In this document: positions 43,259 to 52,234 of the stretch, in pieces
Position numbering within the stretch: position 1 is the stretch's first letter
Layout of the letters: every line of letters begins with the position of its first letter
Source of the DNA: VAZQ01 sp050179645
Lineage (GTDB): Bacteria; Pseudomonadota; Alphaproteobacteria; Rhizobiales; Xanthobacteraceae
Assembly: GCA_050179645.1 (NCBI GenBank)
Contig: JBFXEX010000007.1
Span: 13,024 to 77,023 of the forward strand
Direction: 5' to 3'
Length of the DNA stretch: 64,000 nt
Notes under the pieces: model-generated
What the model was told of the DNA's origin: nothing
Databases searched by the model: none
The model's input: the letters and a program-made list of their open reading frames with translations, nothing else
Position numbers and translations under genes: made by a program

Positions 43259-44050
43259 GCGTGAACTGCGGGGGTCCGCTCCTCCAGGGCGTCTTCTACA
43301 GGCAATCCCTAACATATGCACGCGCGGGCTTGTTCGCATCTGCACTGGAATTGCCACAGGCTTCGTCCGGCAGCTTTTCCGGCCGGGCGGATTTTTGCCG
43401 CCCGGCAGCGCCTTCAGGCGGGTTCCCGTCTGCCGGGCAAAGCATTGAAATCGCGCCAGGTTCAGGGGCGTTTGGAACGCTTTTCGGCTGCCTGCGGATG
43501 GTCGCGCTGAGCGCTGAACCGAATGGCGATTGCTCTCTACGTTCGTTCCCAAAAGCGGCCAGGGCTTCGGCCTCGAAGTCATGAGGTCCGGCTTCCGAGC
43601 TTTGCACCTTGCTCACCCCACCCCGCCGCCTCGCATTTGCCCGGCGTCGATCCTCCCCCTCCAGGGAGGGTGGCCATCGCACCGCTTTGTGCCACGCTTG
43701 TGATCGGAAGAAGGTGCCGCGCGGTTTCACCCTCCCCTGGAGGGCACCTGGAGGGGGAGGGTCGGCGAGCCGCGAGCGCATGCGAGCGGCGTGACGGGGT
43801 GGGGTGAAGCTTAACGAGCCTCGTTGATGGTTCGAAAGAAGTTGTGCCGAACGGACGTTCAAACACAATGTTCCCTGTCGCGGTGCATTGCCGCTCTCGT
43901 CGAACCGGCGACGTTTGAATTGCTCTCCGTGCGCGCGGTGTCGCTTGAAACAACTCTGACATGACGTGCGGCGCTATTGCGCTTCTCATCCCCCCCGCGG
44001 ATGATATTCTGATCCAGAAAAAATGTGCTCGATCGAAGAGGAAACGTCAC
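43259..44050. other. Non-coding interval with a palindromic repeat
   Basis: About 790 bases between mnmA and the TRAP binding-protein gene. Weak frames exist on both strands but none shows a recognisable domain or ribosome site. A G/C palindrome is at 43652-43664 and 43748-43760 (CCTCCCCCTCCAG and its exact reverse complement). The right end carries the TRAP gene's ribosome site. Confidence 0.5.
43652..43760. repeat. Inverted repeat with exact 13-base arms
   Basis: CCTCCCCCTCCAG (43652-43664) and CTGGAGGGGGAGG (43748-43760) flank about 83 bases. It is similar in character to the repeats at 32914-33052 and 63772-63913. Confidence 0.8.
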
Positions 44051-45064
44051 ATGAAAAGCGCTTCGGCTTTGGCTCTTATGGCAGCGGCGGTTCTCGCAAT
44101 AGCCGGCACGGCGCCGCCGAGTGCCCATGCGCAGAGCAACGTACTGATCGGCAACGCCACCGCCGGCGACACCCAGGCGGCCGCGAACGACAAGCTCGGC
44201 GAACTGATCACCAAATATTCCAACGGCAAGCTGAAGGCATCCGCCCGGCATGGCCAGTCACTCGGCAACAACGCGCAGATGGTCAGCGCGCTGCAGTCGG
44301 GTTCGATCGCCGCCATGATCCTGCCGGCCGGGTTCATCTCGTCGACCGTTCCGGAATTTTCGCTGTTCGACCTGCCGTTCCTGCTGCCGGGCGCCCCGGC
44401 GCAGATCACGGCGTTTGCGGCGCAGAGCAAGGCCGCCGAGAAGATGAAGGAACTGGCGCAGCAGAAGGGGATCGTCGTTGTCGGCTTTCACGGTATCGGC
44501 CCGCAGAGCTTCCTGACCAAGTTCCCGGTCAATGCCCTTGCCGACATCCAAGGCAAGAAGTTCCGCGTCATCCCGTCGCCGCCGCGCGTCGGCGCCTATC
44601 AGGACTGGGGTGCGGTGGCGCGTCCGATGGAATTCGGCGAGGTCTACACCGCGTTGCAGCAGGGCACGCTCGACGGCATGGAGAACCCGCCCGACGTCAT
44701 CTACAAGAGCAAGCTGCACGAGGTGGCGAAGTATTACACGATCACCGAGCATTTCGCCTTCGCGTCGGTCGTCATCCTCAGCAAGCGCTGGCTCGACGGC
44801 CAGCCGAAGGACTTGCAGGACGCGGTGCTGAAGGCCGGCAGGGAGACGATTCAATTCGCCGACGGCGCCTACACCGCCTCGCAGCAGACGAGTCTCGACG
44901 CGATGAAGAAAGCGATCTCGGTGACGACGTTGCCGGCCGCCGAGTTGCAGAAGATGAAGGACCTGGCCAAGAATGGCGTCTGGGAGCGCATGAAGAAGGA
45001 CCCGCAGCGTGGACCGATCGTGCAGATGCTTCAGGACGACGTCGCCCGCTTCAGTAAGAAATAA
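44051..45064 (+). CDS. TRAP transporter substrate-binding protein (DctP)
   Basis: A 337-residue periplasmic protein with a signal peptide (MKSASALALMAAAVLAIAG, cleavage near AHAQS). The mature domain shows NDKLGELITKYSNGKLKASARHGQSLGN, VSALQSGSIAAMILPAG, KFRVIPSPPRVGAYQDWGAV and the family block FGEVYTALQQGTLDGMENPPD. DctP proteins bind acidic ligands such as C4-dicarboxylates, keto acids or aromatic acids. AGAGGA precedes the ATG. It heads the P-Q-M TRAP operon. Substrate unknown; the downstream hydrolase and flavin monooxygenase suggest an organic acid. Confidence 0.95.
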   Translation: MKSASALALMAAAVLAIAGTAPPSAHAQSNVLIGNATAGDTQAAANDKLGELITKYSNGKLKASARHGQSLGNNAQMVSALQSGSIAAMILPAGFISSTVPEFSLFDLPFLLPGAPAQITAFAAQSKAAEKMKELAQQKGIVVVGFHGIGPQSFLTKFPVNALADIQGKKFRVIPSPPRVGAYQDWGAVARPMEFGEVYTALQQGTLDGMENPPDVIYKSKLHEVAKYYTITEHFAFASVVILSKRWLDGQPKDLQDAVLKAGRETIQFADGAYTASQQTSLDAMKKAISVTTLPAAELQKMKDLAKNGVWERMKKDPQRGPIVQMLQDDVARFSKK

Positions 45065-45076
45065 GCCGCCGCCGAC

Positions 45077-45628
45077 ATGAATGACGGCAGCAGCGGGGAA
45101 GGGTGGCTGGACCTGCTCGACCGCTCGATCGGCCGCCTGACCCGGGCGGCGGACGAGGCTGCGGCGGCGGTCTGCGCCATCCTGATCGTGGTCACGACGT
45201 TCTCGGTGATCGTCTACCAGCGCGGCATCACCATCGTCTGGCTCGACGATGTGCTGCGCATGTTGCTGATCTGGCTGGTCTATCTCGGCTCGGTGTCGCT
45301 CTGCTTCCATAATGACCACATCGCCATGGATGCGATCTATGTCCGCCTGTCCACCCGGATGCGGCGGGTGCTGAATTTCGCCATCGCGGTGCTCGGCATC
45401 GCGCTGTGCGGCTACGTCACCAAAATCGGCATCGACAACATCATGACGGAGATCGGCTACGGCATCCTGCTGCCGAGCGGTTACATCCCGTCATGGCCGC
45501 AGACGCTGGCGGTCCCGCTGTGCTTTGCGCTGATGACCGTGGCGTATCTGAGCTATCTCTATTCGGTGGTTACGAACCGCTGGGACCGCTTCAAGTCCGA
45601 CACCCAAGACGTGCCTGAAGGTCCCTAG
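45077..45628 (+). CDS. TRAP transporter small permease (DctQ), stop codon within a repeat
   Basis: A 183-residue membrane protein with four hydrophobic helices (AAVCAILIVVTTFSVIVYQR, then LRMLLIWLVYLGSVSLCF, VLNFAIAVLGIALCGYV and AVPLCFALMTVAYLSYLYS). It lies 12 bases after DctP. Its last codons read GGT CCC TAG; the C of the Pro codon and the TAG belong to the CTAGTGT end of the palindromic repeat that starts at 45625. The native C terminus may therefore have been altered slightly. Confidence 0.93.
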   Translation: MNDGSSGEGWLDLLDRSIGRLTRAADEAAAAVCAILIVVTTFSVIVYQRGITIVWLDDVLRMLLIWLVYLGSVSLCFHNDHIAMDAIYVRLSTRMRRVLNFAIAVLGIALCGYVTKIGIDNIMTEIGYGILLPSGYIPSWPQTLAVPLCFALMTVAYLSYLYSVVTNRWDRFKSDTQDVPEGP

Positions 45629-45772
45629 TGTGGCGGTTCAGAAGTCCGCATCATTCTTGCGGCGAGTGTGACATGCGGACTTCCGAACCAGAGCCACACT
45701 AGAGCCGTCGATTCCAAAGTTCGCAGATGAAGGTGCCGCACAATGATGCGAACTTCGGAATCGGGACACTAG
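45625..45772. repeat. Palindromic CTAGTGT...ACACTAG repeat inside the TRAP operon
   Basis: A 148-base element made of two halves. The first, 45625-45702, has CTAGTGTGGC... facing ...GCCACACTAG with inner GTCCGCAT/ATGCGGAC. The second, to 45772, has GATTCCAAAGTTCGCA facing TGCGAACTTCGGAATC and ends ACACTAG. The element lies exactly between DctQ and DctM, supplying the DctQ stop codon. Such CTAG-bounded palindromes recur in Bradyrhizobiaceae-type genomes; the terminal CTAGTG may be a target duplication or repeat end. Confidence 0.85.
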
Positions 45773-45776
45773 CACG

Positions 45777-47051
45777 GTGCTGACCGCGATCGCGATCGGC
45801 GCCTTTGCGCTGCTGTTCCTCGGCATCCCGATGTGGATGATCTTCATGGTCATGGCGATCGCCGCCATGACCTGGCAGGGCGTCTCCATGGATGTCGTGG
45901 TGCAGGGCTTGACCGGCACCATCAACAACCTGGTCCTGCTGTCGGTGCCGGGTTTCATCTTCGCCGGCAGCGTCATGGGCCGCGGCGGCATGGCCACGCG
46001 GCTGATCAACTGGATCTCGTCGTTCCTCGGGCCGGTGCCGGGCGGCATGGCGCTCACCACGGTCAGCGCCGCCGAACTGTTCGGCGCGATCTCCGGCTCG
46101 AGCGCCGCGACCGTGGCGGCGCTCGGCAATGTGCTCTACGGCGGGCTGCGGCGGCTCGGCTACGACGAGCGCTTCTCGCTCGGGCTGATCACCTCGTCGG
46201 GCGCGATTGCCATCATCATCCCGCCGAGCATCACCATGATCCTGTTCTCGGTGATGACCAACGCCTCGGTCGGCAAGCTGTTTCTTGCGGGCTTCGTCCC
46301 CGGCGTCGTGGTCGGCACCTGCGCCGCGGTGTACTGCGTGGGGTATGCGCTTCGGCACAAGATCACCGAGGGCCGGCAATGGCGCGTGGCCGAGATGATC
46401 CGCACCTCCCGCGAGGTGATCTGGACGCTCGGCGCGCCCATCATCATCTTTGGCGGCATCTACGGCGGCTTTGCCACACCGACCGAAGCCGCCATGCTGG
46501 TCTCGGTCTATGCCGTGCTGGTCAGCGTGTTCGTCTATCGCGAACTGACGTGGCGCGACGTCTGGGCGATCACCCGCGAGACCGCGCAGCTCTCGGCCAA
46601 GCTGTTCATCATCGTTGCCGCGGCCGGCGTGTTCTCCTGGGTGCTCGCCGCCGAAAACGTGCCGCAGACCATGGTGGGCTTCATCGACGGCCTCGACCTG
46701 CAGCCGTGGATGGTGCTGCTGCTGCTGAATCTGCTGCTGCTGATCGTCGGCATGTTCATGGACCCGAACTCCGCCGTCGTCCTCTTCGCGCCGCTGCTCT
46801 GGCCGATCGCCCAGCACGCCGGCGTCGACCTAATCCATTTCGGCATCATCTTCACGGTCAATCTTGCGGTCGGGATGTTTTCACCGCCCTTCGGACTCAA
46901 CATCTTCGTCAGCAGCAGCATCTTCAAGGTGCCGTCGACGAAGGTGGTGAATGGCCTGGTGCCGTTCTTTGTCGCCTACCTGATCGGGCTGGCCTTCATC
47001 ACCTACATCCCCAGGCTGTCGTTGTTCCTGCCGGAACTGCTGTTCGAGTGA
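45777..47051 (+). CDS. TRAP transporter large permease (DctM)
   Basis: A 424-residue permease with about 12 helices. Family blocks are SVPGFIFAGSVMGRGGMATRLI, the AELFGAISGSSAATVAALG segment (first hairpin), LGLITSSGAIAIIIPPSITMILFS and the second-repeat NLLLLIVGMFMDPNSAVVLFAPLLWPIA. The start is GTG at 45777, five bases beyond the repeat, with no clear Shine-Dalgarno; coupling to DctQ across 148 bases is therefore weakened. It forms the ion-driven channel with DctQ. Confidence 0.94.
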   Translation: MLTAIAIGAFALLFLGIPMWMIFMVMAIAAMTWQGVSMDVVVQGLTGTINNLVLLSVPGFIFAGSVMGRGGMATRLINWISSFLGPVPGGMALTTVSAAELFGAISGSSAATVAALGNVLYGGLRRLGYDERFSLGLITSSGAIAIIIPPSITMILFSVMTNASVGKLFLAGFVPGVVVGTCAAVYCVGYALRHKITEGRQWRVAEMIRTSREVIWTLGAPIIIFGGIYGGFATPTEAAMLVSVYAVLVSVFVYRELTWRDVWAITRETAQLSAKLFIIVAAAGVFSWVLAAENVPQTMVGFIDGLDLQPWMVLLLLNLLLLIVGMFMDPNSAVVLFAPLLWPIAQHAGVDLIHFGIIFTVNLAVGMFSPPFGLNIFVSSSIFKVPSTKVVNGLVPFFVAYLIGLAFITYIPRLSLFLPELLFE

Positions 47052-47167
47052 GCCATCTTCCGGGTGGTCGGCCACTGTTCCTGCATGGCCGCAATCGCAC
47101 GGCGCGGTTGACCGGTGGGCCGCTCACTCCGTACCATCCGGGCAAATAACAAACGTGAGGTTTCGCC

Positions 47168-47953
47168 TTGGCATCGAACTCATTCAAATCTCACACCGTT
47201 GCCGGCTGCGCCGTCAACGTGATGCGCGGCGGCAAGGGCGCGCCGCTGCTGTTCCTGCACGGCGCGGGCGGTGCCGGCGTCTGGCTGCCGTTCATGGAAA
47301 AGCTCGCCGAGCGTTATGACGTGATCGTGCCGGACCATCCGGGCTTCGGCCGCTCCGACAAGCCCGAGTGGCTCGACGACATCAGCGACCTGGCATTTTT
47401 CTATCTCGACTTTCTCGACGCGCTCGACCTCGACGGTGTGCATCTGATCGGCAACTCGCTGGGCGGCTGGCTGGCGGCTGAAATCGCGATCCGCAACACG
47501 CAGCATCTGCGTACGCTGACGCTGGTCAGCGCCGCCGGCCTGCACCTTCCTGGTGTGCCGAAGGGCGACATCTTCCTGTGGACGCCGGAAGAGCGCGTAC
47601 GCAATCTGTTTGTCGATCAAAAGCTCGCGGACCAGCGGCTGGCGATGCCGCTCACCGACGAGATGGTCGACATCGGGCTCAAGAACGAGCTTGCGACCGC
47701 TGACCTCGCTTGGCACCCGCGTTTTCACCATCCAAGGGTGCGCAAGTGGATTCATCGGATCGACGTGCCGACCTTGATCGTCTGGGGTGACAACGACAAG
47801 ATTTTCCCAGCGCGTTATGGCGAGGAGTATCATCGCCTGATCGAGGGCTCGCGGCTCGCCGTGCTGCCGGCCTGCGGCCACCTGCCCCATGTGGAGAAGG
47901 CTGACGCCTTCGTCGATCTGTTCACCCGGTTCGTCGAGGAGGACGCGCCATGA
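47168..47953 (+). CDS. Alpha/beta hydrolase, MhpC-like
   Basis: A 261-residue hydrolase: LLFLHGAGGAGVW (oxyanion region), VIVPDHPGFGRSDKP, the nucleophile elbow IGNSLGGWLAAE, the acid in VWGDNDKIFP and the histidine in CGHLPHVEKA. It resembles carbon-carbon bond hydrolases of meta-cleavage pathways but could be an esterase. The start is TTG at 47168 with GTGAGG eight bases upstream. The stop overlaps the next gene's ATG (ATGA), so the two are translationally coupled and follow the TRAP genes. Confidence 0.92.
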   Translation: MASNSFKSHTVAGCAVNVMRGGKGAPLLFLHGAGGAGVWLPFMEKLAERYDVIVPDHPGFGRSDKPEWLDDISDLAFFYLDFLDALDLDGVHLIGNSLGGWLAAEIAIRNTQHLRTLTLVSAAGLHLPGVPKGDIFLWTPEERVRNLFVDQKLADQRLAMPLTDEMVDIGLKNELATADLAWHPRFHHPRVRKWIHRIDVPTLIVWGDNDKIFPARYGEEYHRLIEGSRLAVLPACGHLPHVEKADAFVDLFTRFVEEDAP

Positions 47954-49131
47954 AGTTCTGCCTGTTCCACCTCATGCCTTATGCGCCACTCGACCTGACG
48001 TTCGACCGGAAATATCCGACGTCGTGGATGTCGCTGCCCAACAGCTACTACGATCCAAAGATCGGGCATCAGCTCTACAACCGCTATCTCGATGAGCTGG
48101 AGATGGGCGACCAGCTCGGCTTCGACGTGCTGTGCGTCAACGAGCACCACCAGACCGCTTACGGCATGATGCCGATGCCGGGCGTGCTCGCCGGCGCGCT
48201 GTCGCGCCGCACCAAGAACGCGCGCATCGCGGTGCTCGGCCGTGCGCTGCCGCTGATCAACAATCCGCTCAATGTCGCCGAGGAATACGCCATTCTCGAC
48301 AACATCACCGGGGGCCGGCTGGTGGCTGGTTTCGTGCGTGGCATCGGCGTCGAGTACCACACAACCGGCGCCAACCCGGCGAAGTCGCACGAGCGCTTCC
48401 ATGAGGCGCACGACCTGATCATCCAGGCCTGGACGCGCACCGGGCCGTTCGCCTTCGAGGGCAAGCACTACCAGTTTCAATACGTGAATCTCTGGCCGCG
48501 GCCGTATCAGCAGCCGCATCCGCCGGTCTGGATTCCCTCGCAGGGCTCGACCGAGACCATCGAGTGGGCCTCGCATCCGGACCGCAAGTACACCTACCTG
48601 CAGACGTTCAGTCCGGTGAGCGCGGTGAAGCGCTTCCACCATCAATACGTCGAGGCGGCGGAGAAGCACGGCTACGAGGCCTCGCCCGACCGGCTCGGCT
48701 GGGCGCTGCCGATCTACGTTTCTGACACCGACGAGTCGGCGCGGCGCGAGGCCAAGCCGCATATCGAGGCGATGTACAACAAGTTCCTGCGCATGCCGAC
48801 CGAGTATCTGCTGCCGCCGGGCTACACCTCGGTCCCGTCGATGAAGAAGCTGCGCGCGGCGAAGTCGTCGACCACCTCGGAGACGCCGCCCGACTGCGAC
48901 GAGTACATCCGCCGCGGCATGTTCATTTGCGGCAGCCCGGAGACGGTGCGGCAGACGCTGGAGTTTCACCAGAAGGACATCGGCTTCAACGTGCTGGTGG
49001 CGATGATGCAGATCGGCAGCGCGCCCGCAGAACTGACGCAGCGGAGCATGAAGCTGTTCGCCGAGAAGGTGATGCCGCCGCTACGCGATCCGGCCGGGGC
49101 GCCGAAGCTCGCCTTCGCGACGGCAAAGTAG
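47950..49131 (+). CDS. LLM-class flavin-dependent oxidoreductase
   Basis: A 393-residue luciferase-like monooxygenase. Features are VNEHHQTAYGMMPMPGVLAGALSRRT, IAVLGRALPLINNPLNVAEEYAILDNITGGRLVAGFVRG (the central family block) and HPPVWIPSQGSTETIEWA. C-terminal HQKDIGFNVLVAMMQIGSAP closes the barrel. These enzymes use FMNH2 or F420H2 to oxygenate or reduce carbonyls and sulfonates. It is coupled to the alpha/beta hydrolase, so a sequence of oxygenation then ester/C-C hydrolysis of an imported acid is plausible. Substrate unknown. Confidence 0.92.
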   Translation: MKFCLFHLMPYAPLDLTFDRKYPTSWMSLPNSYYDPKIGHQLYNRYLDELEMGDQLGFDVLCVNEHHQTAYGMMPMPGVLAGALSRRTKNARIAVLGRALPLINNPLNVAEEYAILDNITGGRLVAGFVRGIGVEYHTTGANPAKSHERFHEAHDLIIQAWTRTGPFAFEGKHYQFQYVNLWPRPYQQPHPPVWIPSQGSTETIEWASHPDRKYTYLQTFSPVSAVKRFHHQYVEAAEKHGYEASPDRLGWALPIYVSDTDESARREAKPHIEAMYNKFLRMPTEYLLPPGYTSVPSMKKLRAAKSSTTSETPPDCDEYIRRGMFICGSPETVRQTLEFHQKDIGFNVLVAMMQIGSAPAELTQRSMKLFAEKVMPPLRDPAGAPKLAFATAK

Positions 49132-49477
49132 CAGGTCGCCGACTGCTCTTCGGCCAATCAGCCGGCGCCGTGCGGCTTGGTGGCGGCTTGGCCGTGATCG
49201 GTCCGGCACGGGAGGGCAGTCGTAGCGGAGAGGTGGGGCGTAGCTGCGCCGGCATTGGTCCACGATCCGTCCCTCTGCGTCGAAATGGGCTGTCTTCGCG
49301 TTGCAACGATGTGACAGCCCGTCAAATTCGGCCCGAATCAACGCGAAAATGAGCGCCGCCTTATTGCTGCGCTAAGGGATTGAGTTCAGGTTCGGGACCT
49401 GTACCGGGGGCGAGAATCGGCGCGCACCTGACCCGTTGCTTATGCGTCGGAAGCGCCGGGGATTGGGGAAGCGCGGT
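49132..49477. other. Non-coding interval
   Basis: 346 bases before the L,D-transpeptidase ATG. No gene or RNA fold recognised; GGGGAAG near its right edge is the likely ribosome site. Confidence 0.45.
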
Positions 49478-51376
49478 ATGAACGGGTTCCGTCGCGGCCA
49501 GTTCCTTGCGGGCGCAGCTTTTGCGCTCTGGCTTACCGTGCCGCTTTGCGCGCTTGCGCAGGAGGCGACGCAGGCTCCGGCTGAAGTTCCAGCCATGTTG
49601 CCCGGCGGCGCGCTCACCGCGTCCGCCGCAGCGGCGGCCGGCGTCCTGCCGCCGGCGCCGAGCCTTCGGGCCAGCGTGACGGACGTGGCGCCGGCAACTC
49701 AGACCGCGGCCGATCCGGTGGCTTCGCTCGATCCAGCCGATCGCGCAGTTGGGGAACGGGTTCGCGATTTGCTGGCGGCGAAGCCAAACCGCCTTTTTGC
49801 CGACGAAAAGGAGCTGGCTTCGGTCCATGCCTTTTACCAGCAGCGCAATCTGGCACCGCTCTGGCTCGACAAGGGCGTGGAGAATGCCCGCGCCAAGGCG
49901 GCGATCGCCCGCATCAAGCTCGCCGACACCGACGGCCTCGATCACCGCGACTACCCGGCGCCGACTTTTGCCTCCCACGCGCCCGACGCGCTGGCGGAGG
50001 CCGAGCTGTTGCTGACGCGTTCGGTGATCACCTATGCGCGGCACGTGCAGGCCGGGCGCGCTCCCCATCGCATGGTGCGGGAGGACAACATCGGGCTGCC
50101 GCAGCGCGCGCCCGATCCCGCGGCGGTGCTGACGGCTGTCGCCGAGGCGGCTGACGCCGGCAAGGCGCTCGATCAATTTAGCCCGTTGCACGAGCCCTAT
50201 CACAAGCTCAAGGCCGCGCTGGCGCAACTGCGCGGCAAGGCCGGCGGCGCGCGAGACGAGATCGCCACGGGCCCGGTACTTCGGTTCGACAGCAAGCGGC
50301 CGATGGAAGATGCCCGCGTGCCGAGCCTGCGCGAGCGGCTTGGCGTTCCCGGCGAGGCGACCGATCTGCGCTACGACGAAAAGCTTGCCGAAGCCGTGAA
50401 GGAATTCCAGCGCGACAATGACCTGCGGGTGACCGGCATTCTCGACGCGCGGACGATCAAGAAGCTCAATCCGACGAAAGATGGACGCATCGACACCGTC
50501 ATCGCCAATATGGAACGCTGGCGCTGGTTTCGGCGCCAGATTCATCCGTCGCGCGTGGAGGTCAACGCGCCCGATTTCACCCTCAAGGTGATCCACGACG
50601 GCAAGCAGGTGTGGGGCACGCGCATCGTCATCGGCAAGCCGAGCATGCCGACCCCGATCCTCGCGCAACAGATGGATTCCATCACCGTCAATCCGACCTG
50701 GAAGGTGCCGGCGTCGATCGTCCGGAACGAATACCTGCCGGCGGAGGCGAGGGACCCGGGCACGCTGGCGCGCATGGGAATTCGCACCAAGCGCGTCGAC
50801 GGCGAGGTCGTGATGACGATGCCGCCGGGCGGACAGAATCCGCTGGGTCGCATGCGTTTCAACTTCTTCAACCGGTTCACGGTGTTTCAGCACGACACCC
50901 CGGACCAATACCTGTTCTCCCACATCGTGCGCGCCGAGAGCCACGGTTGCATGCGCGTGCAAGACCCGGCGAAATATGCCGAGGTGCTTGCCAGCATCGC
51001 GCGGCCGGAGGAAAAATGGACGGCGGAGAAGATCAAGAGCCTGTTGGCCAGCGGCGCCGAGCACGAGATTTCGTTGGGGTCGGGGCCGATCTGGATCTAC
51101 CTGACCTATCAGACCGCCTTTGTGGACGACGCCGGCAAGCTGCAGACCCGCCGCGACCTCTACAATCTCGACAGCCGGACGCTCAATGCGATCAAGACCG
51201 CGCGCGCGAGCGCCGTCGCGGCGTCGGACTCCAAGCCCGAGCGGGCAACGGCCGCACCGGCGCAACGCCGCAAGGCGATCCGCCGCGTGGAGCAGAATGC
51301 TGCCGCGCAGCCGTCGATGTTCTTCGGCGTCGGAAATCGCTCGGCCCAGCCACAGCGTGGCGCCTACGGGCGCTGA
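49478..51376 (+). CDS. L,D-transpeptidase (YkuD domain) of the YcbB type
   Basis: A 632-residue periplasmic cell-wall enzyme. It has a signal peptide (FLAGAAFALWLTVPLCALA), an alpha-helical linker region with a peptidoglycan-binding motif (EAVKEFQRDNDLRVTGILDARTIKKLN) and the YkuD domain with catalytic Cys491 in SHGCMR; the histidine precedes it as ESHGC. Such enzymes make 3-3 cross-links in peptidoglycan. ATG 49478 has GGGGA eight bases upstream; another in-frame ATG lies at 49442. The C-terminal 60 residues (Arg/Ala/Gln-rich) lack a known domain. Confidence 0.94.
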   Translation: MNGFRRGQFLAGAAFALWLTVPLCALAQEATQAPAEVPAMLPGGALTASAAAAAGVLPPAPSLRASVTDVAPATQTAADPVASLDPADRAVGERVRDLLAAKPNRLFADEKELASVHAFYQQRNLAPLWLDKGVENARAKAAIARIKLADTDGLDHRDYPAPTFASHAPDALAEAELLLTRSVITYARHVQAGRAPHRMVREDNIGLPQRAPDPAAVLTAVAEAADAGKALDQFSPLHEPYHKLKAALAQLRGKAGGARDEIATGPVLRFDSKRPMEDARVPSLRERLGVPGEATDLRYDEKLAEAVKEFQRDNDLRVTGILDARTIKKLNPTKDGRIDTVIANMERWRWFRRQIHPSRVEVNAPDFTLKVIHDGKQVWGTRIVIGKPSMPTPILAQQMDSITVNPTWKVPASIVRNEYLPAEARDPGTLARMGIRTKRVDGEVVMTMPPGGQNPLGRMRFNFFNRFTVFQHDTPDQYLFSHIVRAESHGCMRVQDPAKYAEVLASIARPEEKWTAEKIKSLLASGAEHEISLGSGPIWIYLTYQTAFVDDAGKLQTRRDLYNLDSRTLNAIKTARASAVAASDSKPERATAAPAQRRKAIRRVEQNAAAQPSMFFGVGNRSAQPQRGAYGR

Positions 51377-51529
51377 ACGCTCGCCCAGCGGCCTCCTGAC
51401 CGGCTTGCAGCTTGCAGAACCGATTCCGGTCGGGTTCTTGCTGGCCGGACTCAACAGGCGTGCCGGTGTTGCGCTAAATCAAAGCGCTGCCCAGAGGACA
51501 TTGCTTAGAAAAGCGTGGAGGAGACCGCC

Positions 51530-52030
51530 ATGCGCACCAGAATGATCGTTGCCGGTTTGATGCTCGCGCTAGCTCCTGCAAGTCAGCTTAGCGCACAGGA
51601 GAGCGTCGTTTCCTACAAGGCGATGAGCCCGGAGGTTGCGCTGGAGCTCGCCCTTGCGGCGCTGAAGAGCTGCCGGGACAGCGGCTACCAGGTTGCGGTC
51701 GCCGTCGTCGACCGGTTCGGCGTCACCCAGGTGATGTTGCGGGACCGGTTCGCAGGTCCGCACACGCCGCCGACCGCCGCCGGCAAGGCGTGGACGGCTG
51801 TGAGCTTCCGGACCGACACCAGCGATCTCGTCACCGCGACCCAGCCGGGGAGCCCACAGGCGGGGCTCCGCTCGTTGCCCGGCGCAGTCATCCTGGGCGG
51901 CGGCATTCAGGTCCAGGCCGGAGGGGCCATGCTCGGCGCTGTCGGGGTATCGGGCGCGCCAGGGGGCGAGGCCGACGATGCCTGCGCCAAGGCCGGGATC
52001 GAAGCGGTGCGCGACAAGCTGGAATTCTGA
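51530..52030 (+). CDS. Exported HbpS/GlcG-family protein
   Basis: A 166-residue protein with a signal peptide (MRTRMIVAGLMLALAPASQLSAQ). Its mature part follows the GlcG/HbpS fold: LALELALAALKSCRDSGYQVAVAVVDRFG, AGKAWTAVSFRTDTSDL, GGGIQVQAGGAMLGAVGVSGAPGGEADD. HbpS of actinomycetes binds haem; the glc operon member has an undefined role. GTGGAGGAG precedes the ATG. It lies upstream of the FAD-dependent oxidoreductase on the same strand. Confidence 0.9.
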   Translation: MRTRMIVAGLMLALAPASQLSAQESVVSYKAMSPEVALELALAALKSCRDSGYQVAVAVVDRFGVTQVMLRDRFAGPHTPPTAAGKAWTAVSFRTDTSDLVTATQPGSPQAGLRSLPGAVILGGGIQVQAGGAMLGAVGVSGAPGGEADDACAKAGIEAVRDKLEF

Positions 52031-52234
52031 GCCTCGTGCCAGGGTTGGGGGAGCGGCACGCCACCGTAAAGGGCGTTGAGCCCGTATTTTTCGGAAGCTC
52101 CATGCCGCGCGATCCCTCCCGGCATCGTCGCAGCAAGATAGTCATGCAGAAACCCGATTGGTCCGGTGCGCCCCGGGGTGCTAGGAGCTAGCGATAAGCT
52201 TGCAGCCAAAGATATGGGGTAGGGGGCAACGCCA

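Noticed and set aside
43246..43584. Plus- and minus-strand frames of 110-190 codons upstream of the TRAP genes
   Set aside because: No ribosome site, domain or signal peptide; repeats and an MnmA upstream extension explain the openness.
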